Below are positions 56,311 to 64,000 of a stretch of DNA of 64,000 nt, piece by piece. How positions within the stretch are numbered: the first letter of the stretch is position 1; the number at the start of each line of letters is the position of its first letter. The DNA comes from Cenococcum geophilum 1.58 (Eukaryota; Ascomycota; Dothideomycetes; Gloniales; Gloniaceae), in contig KV748187.1 in NCBI GenBank assembly GCA_001692895.1, positions 612,044 to 676,043 of the forward strand, written 5' to 3'. A model generated the notes under the pieces. That model had not been told where the DNA came from. It ran no database searches and saw nothing but the letters and a program-made list of their open reading frames with translations. Position numbers and translations under genes: made by a program.

Positions 56311-56520
56311 TATAACGGCTTATATAAATACCCCTAAACTAAAGCTTATAGAGTGCTATTTTATAAAGATACTAAGCTAAGGAGAAGGAAAAGGGGTCTC
56401 TAGGACTAATATAAACAAATATATAAAGTAAGTCGCTAAGGCGCTAGCTTTGGGCGAGCTAATTATAAGTCGGTAGAATATAGCAGAATTTAGCAGGTAA
56501 CGTGCAATAGCGCCGTTATA
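56311..56520 (-). repeat. 3' LTR of Gypsy F
   Basis: 210 bp; on the plus strand it runs from TATAACGGCTTA to GCGCCGTTATA. More mutated than the 5' LTR. Confidence 0.95.
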
Positions 56521-56521
56521 T

Positions 56522-56536
56522 TACCCCCCTCTTTAA
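56522..56536 (-). promoter_or_regulatory. Polypurine tract of Gypsy F
   Basis: On the plus strand TACCCCCCTCTTT; read on the minus strand it is AAAGAGGGGGGTA next to the 3' LTR, which fixes the orientation. Confidence 0.85.
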
Positions 56537-56739
56537 AAGAAAGTCTACCCTTAGGCTTAGTTAAAATAAAATAGCACTAGGCTTATAAAATATAAGATTA
56601 TAAAATATAAGATAAGGAGAAAAAAAGAAAATATAAGTACGTCCAGACTAAGTACAAAAGGTAACTATAGGTTAAGTAGAAACACTAGGCTAGAAAGAGT
56701 AGCTGCTAAAAGTCTTAGTAAGAATCTAACTAATTAAAT

Positions 56740-56762
56740 AACTTTAACTAGCGGTTAAAGTT
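56740..56762 (-). repeat. Conserved 23-bp palindrome in the 3' region of Gypsy F
   Basis: Arms AACTTTAACTA and CGGTTAAAGTT around one G on the plus strand. Its shared flank (TTTAATTAGTTAGATTCTTA, then CTAAGAC) lies on the minus-strand side, so the block has the same orientation as F. Confidence 0.88.
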
Positions 56763-56859
56763 CCTAGATATTTAAAGTTTTATAGTACTAGCAGAAAACG
56801 GTAGAAAATAGCAGAAAATAGCAGACAGCTATATTAGGGCTCTAGGGCGTTCTTGTCCC

Positions 56860-59800
56860 TATACTCCTCTAGTAACTTATTGTCTTTATTATACTAGTAT
56901 TCTATCTACTTATCTAAGTGCTTTAGGGATCTAAGTGCGTTAGGGTATTAATTATAAAACTCTTTAAGCTTCTAGGGGTAGCTTATATAGTTTTATATAG
57001 GGTACTAGGTTAGGTCTAGGTTATAGCCCTTCTATTAAATATAGTATTTTAATATTCCCTATACTATCTTATAGGCTAATATTTTATTAACTTCCTATTT
57101 ATTATTACCATTTACTTAAATTAGTAGGGGAGGCTCGTTCTTTTATCTGGGTAATAGGTTATTTATAGCTTTCCGTAACTTATCTAGCGAGAAAATAAGG
57201 TGCACCCTAATTAAATCTAGGAGCTTTACCTTATATAAGTTGCCTATTTTCTTAAAAACCTTATATAGTCCTGCCATCTGGCAGTCTAGCTTATAGCTAG
57301 GTTATTTAGTTTTCTAATTCCTTATTATAACCTAGACTATATCGCTAATAGTAAAGTTAGGCTCTTAATAGTGTTTATTTACCTGCTATTCTATTAATCT
57401 TTAGGCTTTTTCTAGGTTCTTATAGGCTACCGTCTAAGCTTTCTCTAAGAGTTTAGCATACTATTAGGCCTTGCTATAGAATAGCCTTTTTCGTATATTT
57501 TAGGGGTTTTTTTGGCTTTTTCTAGTTAAAGCTTATATGGAGTAAGCATCCCATTTCTAGCTAAATTAGGACAAACCCTATAGAGTTATAGGGTAGGGTT
57601 GCTTAGGTATAGTCTATTAAAGGCTATAGTTTAAACCAGTTGTTTTAAAAGTAGTTAATAAAGGGCCTAAGCCTCTAGTCTAGGTTCTAATTTATAATCT
57701 CTATCTAACCGCCTATCTAGGGGTAGTAAGCTATAAAAAGCTTTAGCTTAATACCTAGAATCTAGGTAAACTTATTCTAGAAGGCTAATATAAACTAGGG
57801 CCTATAATTAAATATAATAGTATCTAGTAGTCTGTAAATTTAGTAGATATAGTAAACGTATAGCTAGGCTACCTCTTTAACATTAATATTTTTATGGCAG
57901 GAAATTAAAAACGGGCGTTTGATAAAGCGATTAACTATAACTATAACTATATAGTATCCGTTACGGTCTATAGGTAGTTTATAAAAGTCTAAAGAAATAT
58001 ACTACTAAGGGCACTCTAGTATTAGAAGTAGCTTAAGTAATCCTAGGGTTTTATCTTATAGAGTTATAGCTCTCTAATAGTCCTTGCAATTCTATATATA
58101 TTAATTAATATCTATAACCATTCTTGGCCAGTAGTAGCGGTAGTTAATAATTTTATAGGTCTTATTCTTGCTAGGGTATACTATAGAAACTTAGCAATAA
58201 GCTTCGCGGACTAGTTCCGTCTATAAATTGTTAATATTAGGGACTATAAGCTGCTCCTAATATAGGAGCAACCCTTCCTCTATTTTAAAATTGGAGTTTT
58301 CTTTTACGGCTTAATCGCGAAGGGCCTTTAAGGCGTTAGCCGTGCAGTTTATAGTTAAGAGGCGGTTAATTAGCCCTATTAGTTTATTCAAGGACTCCTC
58401 TATTAGCGCTAGCTTATTTTACTAAAAGTCTAACCTTTTAAGAATCTATAGGTTAAGCTATTTAAAATAGAGGAGGGCGCGTATCTAGTATTAGGTCTTT
58501 AGCTTATCCTAAGGTCCTATATCTTATTCTCTTTAGGTTAGGGCATTAGCCTTAAAGTTTTACTTACTAGAATAATATATAATTATAAAGAAGAATTATA
58601 AGAGTATTTTAGCCTACTAGGCTTATTATCTAGTAAGCTGCTTTATAGTTATAAAGTACTTTAGGGCTTTATAATCTATATATATCTTAATCCGGGAGTT
58701 CGTACCTTTAAGCTCTGCACGCTATTAGGATAGTAATTAAATAATAGCTAGCATTTCTTTATTATATACTTTATAGTTATACTTAGCTAGGTCTATTATT
58801 TTTAAAAAGAAGGTATAGCTATAATAGAACTTACACTATAACCCTATTATAAGCGTCCGTTTCTAATATTAATTTAAAGTCTAGCTATAGTAATAAAGAA
58901 TTAGGGAAGAGATAAGCCAATTCTTTATCTCTTTAAAGGCTTCTATATAGCTATTATTAAATATAAAAGGCGTATCCTTTTTAGTTAGGCGTATAAGGGG
59001 CTTCGCTATAATTCTATAATTATAGATATATTAATAGTAAAAGTTATAAAAGCTAAGGACTAGATCCCTTTTACTATATAAGGGGGCTTTTAGTTATAGA
59101 TTGCCTCTACCTTTTTAGGGTCGACCTTAATTCCTTTTATAGTTATAATAAACCTAAGGTATTTTATACATTTTACCCTAAACTCGTATTTCTTAATATT
59201 AACTATAAGCCCGCGTTCCGTAGTCTCTGTAGAACCTTTTTAATATAAACTTAATACTTAAGTTTATTATCTAAGTATATAAGAATGTCGTCTAGGTATA
59301 CTATGTAGAATTTATTAAGGTAGTTAAAAAGAACGTTATTTATATACCTTTAGTACATAGCCAGTCCGTTTATTAGTCTAAAAGGAAAAACTTTATATTT
59401 ATAGGAANTATAACGGGTATAGAATATTATTAAATCTTTAGATATAGGGTCTATCCTAATTTAGTAAAAAGCTTACCGGATATTAAGTTTAGTAAAGATC
59501 TTTACCTAGCTTAAACGTATAAGGGTTTTATTAATTAAAGGAATAGAATAATAATCCTTTTAAGTAATATCGTTTAGCTTTTAATAGTTAATATAAAAAT
59601 AAAGACCCCTATTAAGCTTTTTTATAAATAGGATAGGGGAAGTAAAAGGGGCTTAACTTAGCTTAATAAACCCTTTATCCAGGTTATTAATTAAGTGCTA
59701 CTTTATTACTTTTAGCTTATCTATTAATTATTAGTAAAGGGGGCTATAGCCTAATAAGTTATTAGCTTCTAATTAAATCTTATAATTATACGTTTAGTAA

Positions 59801-60770
59801 GGGGGTAACTTATCTAAAGCCGCTTTTAAAAATGCATTCTTATAGTTTCTATAGATAATAGGGAAGAGGTGTTTAACTAGTTCCTCGTTGGTTCCCTTAG
59901 CTAGCTCTTCCTCCCTATTATTAATAATTCGGTTAATCTTATATAAGCTTATTATAAAGACCTTGTTATCCTTTTAGTATATATTAAAGTAAAACGCTAT
60001 AGCGCTAATTACGGTAATGTCTACTATAGGGGCGTATATAACCTTAAGGGTTTCTAGAGTACTAGTATTAACATTACTCCTTTTAGCTCCTATTGCATCT
60101 TTTAAAGGTTATCCCTTATATCCTATTAATACGTTCTTTTCTATACCAGTTGGATCTATGCGATTTAGATATTATCTATATCGCTATTGTCCCTCTACTA
60201 TATATAGAGTCCTTTTTAAACATAGCACTTTAGGAGAGTATCTTTATTAGTATAGAGTTCTTTCTAGCTTTGTGGTAGGCGTCTTCTTAAATAAAGACTA
60301 GGTTATAGGCCTAGATATCCTACTAGTAGGTAGGGTTAGCCTTTATAGCTAGTGTCTTACGGTTAGTTTAGATTTCCCTAATAAAGGAGGGTACTTTTAG
60401 TCTATCCTCTGGCTAAACAAATTATCTTTATTATACGTTTATCTAAATATTAAAATAGGATATCTATTTTTGGCTAAAGATTATATTATAGGACCTTAGG
60501 TCTAAGATGCAAAAAGAGATACTATATTAGCGTTATCCGTTAAAAGTAATATATAACTTTAAGACGTAGGTAACCGGCTAACCGGCTTAGCTATTATAGC
60601 CTTTTACCTAGATAGGCTTCTCTAGTTAGGTAGCTTTTACATTTAGAAACTTAGCAATATTATTTATATAGGCAGTATTTATAAAGGTAAAGCTATTTGC
60701 TCTAGTATTAATAAGGGCGGTTAGATTAACTCTATATCTATTTTAAGATACTATACATAGAACTATAAAA
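56860..60770 (-). pseudogene. Pol pseudogene of Gypsy F (protease to chromodomain)
   Basis: On the minus strand: a protease reading LINTRANSFTFINT near 60680-60745 (active-site Asp changed to Asn); RT with an intact YLDDILIYL at 59272-59298; RNase H near 58650-58800; integrase near 57400-58200; and a chromodomain at about 56950-57100 (EVNKILACKIVQGILKYY, KGYNLDL, then PQKLKEFYNQYPN). This is the typical chromovirus order and length. A single N is at 59407. Stops are frequent, mostly Gln/Trp type. Confidence 0.87.
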
Positions 60771-60899
60771 TGCTTTCCACCTACTAACTAACTAAGATTA
60801 ATAGGGTACCCTAAGGGGGAGTTTTCCCTAGGGTTATTTTTTTCCTAACTTATTGGACGTTTCTTCTTCCTCTATCTCCTTAATATTACTTATATCCTT

Positions 60900-62470
60900 T
60901 AGCTCCAGGCAAAATAAGGTAAAGTAATCCTCCTTATTATAGTTATAGCACGTAGCTAAGGTAGGGTTAATTAGGGTATTATAATGAGTACCGGTTAATA
61001 GTATAGTATATAGCTGGTTGGGTAAGGCTCGCTAGTGCGTAGATATAACCGCTTTTAGTATAAGAGCTATTATAGCTTATCTTCCTACTCTAGCTTCTAT
61101 AGTTATAGTTAATAAGTTTTAACTACTATAGGCCCTTTTGTAAGGGTTATTTTGGCCCTTACTCGGCTGCATCGCCTAGGGGCTCTCAGGGGTCGCCAAG
61201 GCTAGCCTTCGGCTAGCCCTTGGCACCTCCTTATAAGCACCTCGGGCTTGCAGCCCTTCCCTCCTCATCGGTTCGTCTCAGTACGAGGCTATTGCCTACC
61301 CTCATTACCATATCGTCCTCTTCCATCGACTCCCTATGTAACTCATGCTCGGCTTGCCTGCTCCCTACCGTACACCCTAGCAATACTACCTCACACCTTT
61401 TTTATTAATTAGAACGGGTATTAATTCGCTTTAGTTCTAAGTCTAATAATAGATATTAGGCTATAAGTCTTTAGTAGGTTAGTAGGTTATCTAAGGCTAC
61501 CGCAATCTTCTCTTATAGTTAAACTATTAGCTTATTATAAAGGTCTAAACAGTAGTTCTTAAGGGGAACCTAGCCTTCACCTACTAGGTATAAAAATTAA
61601 GTCTAAAACTTAGTAAAGGATTAGTTTAACTTTATTATTAAGCTATTATAGTTATAACGCGTATCCTATACTTTGTTTAGGTTTATATATATAGCAGCTA
61701 AGTACTATAGTATTTTACTAACAAATATAAAGCGGATAGGGGAGTTGTCCTTAAATTTAGCTTAAAGGTAACGCTAGGTATCTCCTATAGTTTAACCGAA
61801 GAGGTAAAGCATCTTAGCTTTTTTAGAGGGGAAATAGTTATAGTTAATACGGAATTTTCCTTATACTTAAATCCTCTAATTTTTAAAGGTAGAGTTTATT
61901 CCATTAGATAGGGGTTAGAGGTTAAAAAGCTTAATAAACTTTAATTACTTTATTATTATATCTATACTCCCTAGTATATCGCATTTAGTAAAGTACATAG
62001 GTTAGCTAGGGCTTTAAGAAGGGGAAGCTAGGCTATTTTATAAGGCCGTAAGACTTTTTAGAATCTCTTATAGGGTCTCTTATATATTTCTTACTTTAAA
62101 ATAATTGGCTTTCTAGCTAGCTATAAGGGCGCGAATCTACTCGCGTACGTCTATAATATTATTATTATCTTTAATTTCTAATCCTAATTAAATCTTAGGT
62201 TCCTCTTAGGTAGAGGCAGCTCTCTTAAATAAGCTTGCTTTAGGTACCATTATTAGCTTCCTTAGGTTTATTAGTATTATACGCTATGGTTTTAATTCTA
62301 GGGATATAGGTCTAGTCCTGTCTAGCTTATAAAGTAGGATATTATTAAGGCCTTCCTAGGCAGTATAGTGTTGTTTAGTGTCTAAGTATAATATATTAAC
62401 GCGTTGTTGTAGATAAAGTTTCTTTTAGGGAAGAATATTAATTAAGGCCTTCCTAGGCAATATGAGGAGA
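60900..62470 (-). pseudogene. Gag pseudogene of Gypsy F
   Basis: On the minus strand a Gag domain is readable at about 61450-61850 (QYLAAIYINLNKVQDTRYNY-like, LNQSFTKFQ, LKNYCLDLYNKL, ELKRINTRSN). The CCHC knuckle lies at 60909-60950, read CYNYNKEDYFTLFC, with the second Cys now Tyr and the His now Tyr. Between them the un-RIPed island at about 61150-61400 breaks the frame. The stretch nearest the 5' LTR (62200-62480) holds leader and N-terminal sequence without clear motifs. Confidence 0.8.
61150..61400. mobile_element. Un-RIPed GC-rich island inside Gag of F
   Basis: About 250 bp of clearly higher GC with CA and TG kept, in a TpA-rich element. It has a stem-loop GGCTAGCC-TTC-GGCTAGCC (61200-61219), a B-box-like GGTTCGTCTC near 61270 and a T6 run near 61397, so a short Pol III-type SINE read on the plus strand is possible. 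A MITE is the alternative. No target duplication could be fixed. Frames open across it on both strands look incidental. Confidence 0.5.
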
Positions 62471-62481
62471 ACTTAGTATAA

Positions 62482-62691
62482 TATAACGGCTTGTATAAAT
62501 GCTTCTAAACTAAAGCTTATAGAGTGCTATCTTACAAAGATACTAAGCTAAGGAGAAGGAAAAGGGGTCGCTAGGACCGATGTAAACAAATATATAGGGT
62601 AAGTCGCTAAGGCGCTAGCTTTGGGCGAGCCAATTATAGGTCAGCAGAATTTGGCAGAATTTGGCAGGTAACGTGCGATAGCGCCGTTACA
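62482..62691 (-). repeat. 5' LTR of Gypsy F
   Basis: 210 bp; on the plus strand it runs from TATAACGGCTTG to GCGCCGTTACA. It keeps TTGGCAGAATTTGGCAG, where the 3' LTR has TA changes. Confidence 0.95.
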
Positions 62692-62790
62692 CTCCTAGGG
62701 TTCTGTGGTGAGTGCTATAGAAATTATAAGTGGCGGGATTATGGAGCTTAATGTTCGTTGTACGATAAAAATTCTTAGCCTATCCCTTAA

Positions 62791-64000
62791 CCCGTTGATT
62801 CGGGTCCTACGGTTATCGATAAGGGCCAGCCAATCAAATCAATAGAATCAAGACCCGTGCTTAGGAATACGAAGTTGGTGATATTACTTAATTCTTATAC
62901 AAAATTGATATATAAGTTTATTCTTTGGAGTTAAGTCGCTCGATATAAGGCCTCCAGCAGTCGTCGTTCCTGCAGAACGGTATTTTGCAGATGCTGCAGC
63001 CAAAAAGCGTCCTTGGAAGACGCCTGCGCCTATCCCATTCCTTACTATCGCGAGGCTTCCTTGTAGTATTTGGTGAAAGCTCTAATAGAGCTTTTTGATG
63101 TCTTATATGCTCTACCTAAGTATATCTGCTAGCCGTTGCGCAAGCCGAGCAGTGAATAGGTTTATGAGATATCTTAATCAGCTCGTGCAGCTGCGTAGGA
63201 ACCCATATAATATCGTCTATAGAGCGTTGAGGAAGGTGTTCGTGTTCGTGTGTAGGAGCCTTTCGCTTCCGAATCGAGTGTTTGAATAAGGCGTTGCGTA
63301 GATTAATTCGAAACTGCTTGTGGCCGTTGTGACGGCCTTCGCAACAATTGGTAGGACGGTAGGAAGATAGTAGGAAGTAATTTCCAATTACTGTATTAAG
63401 TAGGAAGTGTAATAGAGGCTTCTAAGTCTGCCTGTGGATCCTCTACGTTATAAAATACTGTCGTAATTAATCCGCAATATCTACACCGCATATATAGTAA
63501 TTGTAGTAGAAAATAAAGGTAGAAATAAGCAACTACTTTTATACCTTATTACCAAAAGACCTTCCAAGTCTGTTTGGCGCCGCTAGAGGTAAGGGTAGGT
63601 CGTTTTCATAAGTCCTTAATCTTCTATTAACCTGGCGATATATAACGTTATTAGCTTTTAAGCCTTATTGTAAAGGCGTTTAGCTTACCGTCGTTAACAG
63701 TACTTATAAAAAGCACTACATTGGCGTCTTTCTAAGCAAACTCCATTACCTAGCCGTCTTTAGAAAGCTCGCCATATAATTCTCCCTATAGAATTTAAGC
63801 CGTATAAGTTAATTTAAGCTCTGCAAGCCTCTGGCTAATTTGCTTAATAGGCACCTTCTTTTTCTTTTTTTCTTTTATAGTTGTAACTATCTTAATATTG
63901 CCTTTAAGGTCCCCCTACTCCTTACGTTGTATTTTAGTTGTTTAAACGGTTCCTGCGCCTCCAATACTAAGGCCTTATAGTCATCTAAGAAGCTTAACGC
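62791..64000 (-). mobile_element. piggyBac-like DNA transposon, 3' end, running off the window
   Basis: A piggyBac-type transposase remnant (62918-64000, minus) is followed by a putative terminus: TTAA at 62787-62790 and then CCC. piggyBac elements insert at TTAA and end in CCC. Close behind it CCCG-TTGATT-CGGG could form a hairpin. Mutation is light from 62700 to about 63350 and heavier beyond. The other terminus lies outside the window, so the exact ends are unproven. Confidence 0.6.
62918..64000 (-). pseudogene. piggyBac-like transposase pseudogene, C-terminal part
   Basis: On the minus strand the frame reads toward 62918. The core part includes KDANVVLFISTVNDG near 63710-63755 and YYNYYICGVDIADQ-like sequence (last residue a stop) near 63475-63520, which matches the family's conserved GVD-x-x-D region. 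After it, about 190 codons have only two stops, both Gln/Trp type. The C-terminus carries a cysteine-rich zinc-binding end (HCSACAT near 63135, then GCSICKIPFCRNDDCW near 62965-63010), typical for piggyBac transposases. The frame shifts at least once near 63550. The N-terminus lies beyond the window. Confidence 0.83.

Larger units (their letters stand above)
56311..62691 (-). mobile_element. Gypsy chromovirus F, minus strand
   Basis: 6381 bp, two 210-bp LTRs and target duplication CTCCT (56306-56310 and 62692-62696). On the minus strand: Gag, CCHC knuckle, protease, RT, RNase H, integrase, chromodomain, purine tract, 3' LTR. A short un-RIPed island (about 61150-61400) interrupts Gag just before the knuckle. 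Confidence 0.95.

Noticed and set aside
60017..60250. 77-codon open frame on the plus strand
   Set aside because: It runs opposite the pol region of minus-strand element F.
61220..61408. 62-codon open frame in the GC-rich island
   Set aside because: The island is open on both strands simply because RIP stops are absent; nothing supports a protein.
63095..63289. 64-codon plus-strand open frame
   Set aside because: It is antisense to the piggyBac-like transposase, whose minus-strand reading carries conserved motifs.
1..64000. Mitochondrial or organelle DNA because of high AT content
   Set aside because: No mitochondrial genes are visible; the content is nuclear retrotransposons with a RIP pattern.
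1..64000. CRISPR arrays, prophage or bacterial operons
   Set aside because: No regularly spaced short repeats with unique spacers and no bacterial gene organisation; all repeats are transposon-derived.

Overview
This 64 kb window contains almost no living genes. It looks like a transposon graveyard from a filamentous ascomycete (Pezizomycotina). The sequence is very rich in TpA, poor in CpA and TpG, and still keeps many CpG sites. Old coding frames are broken mainly by CAA/CAG-to-TAA/TAG and TGG-to-TAG stops, and LTR pairs differ by transitions. That pattern fits repeat-induced point mutation (RIP), not CpG deamination. I give no species.

Layout, left to right. (1) 203-8917: a Ty3/Gypsy chromovirus (A, plus strand) holding a reversed solo LTR of family C (3449-3867) and a short gag-only Copia-type element, B1 (4836-7096). 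(2) 8918-10531: old flank with a 250-bp solo LTR (10031-10280). (3) 10532-30843: a Gypsy chromovirus (C1, plus) split by a second chromovirus, D (14585-20911), and by a Ty1/Copia element, Copia-1 (21649-27707). C1 sits inside an unidentified degraded reading frame (parts at 10281-10531 and 30849-31420). (4) 31420-52633: pieces of three C-type elements (X plus, Y minus, Z plus). Z is split by a full-length Copia element, B2 (37144-50495). B2 is itself split by a palindromic inverted-LTR insertion (38944-39444) and by a minus-strand Gypsy, E (43329-50129). (5) 52634-56310: unidentified sequence, a hAT transposase relic, a tRNA-like relic and the start of an LTR. (6) 56311-62691: a minus-strand chromovirus, F. 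(7) 62692-64000: the end of a piggyBac-like transposon (minus), only lightly mutated.

Ten insertions have matching 5-bp target duplications that I read directly: ttaat, aatgc, attac, gtaag, ttatc, tatag, ctaat, aagat, cttat and ctcct. The nesting gives the relative order of insertion. Each autonomous element carries the expected gag, protease, reverse transcriptase, RNase H and integrase parts (integrase before RT in Copia), but none can be active as it stands. Some insertions are barely mutated: the palindrome, two small islands and the piggyBac end.

The most interesting signals are: the inverted LTR dimer joined at an 8-bp palindrome and inserted with a 5-bp target duplication; a 23-bp palindrome shared by the 3' regions of four Gypsy families; the B1 gag-only element with its own Pro/Gln-rich protein; and the dense TACGGA motif in Copia-1. 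Scattered N bases mark unresolved consensus positions.
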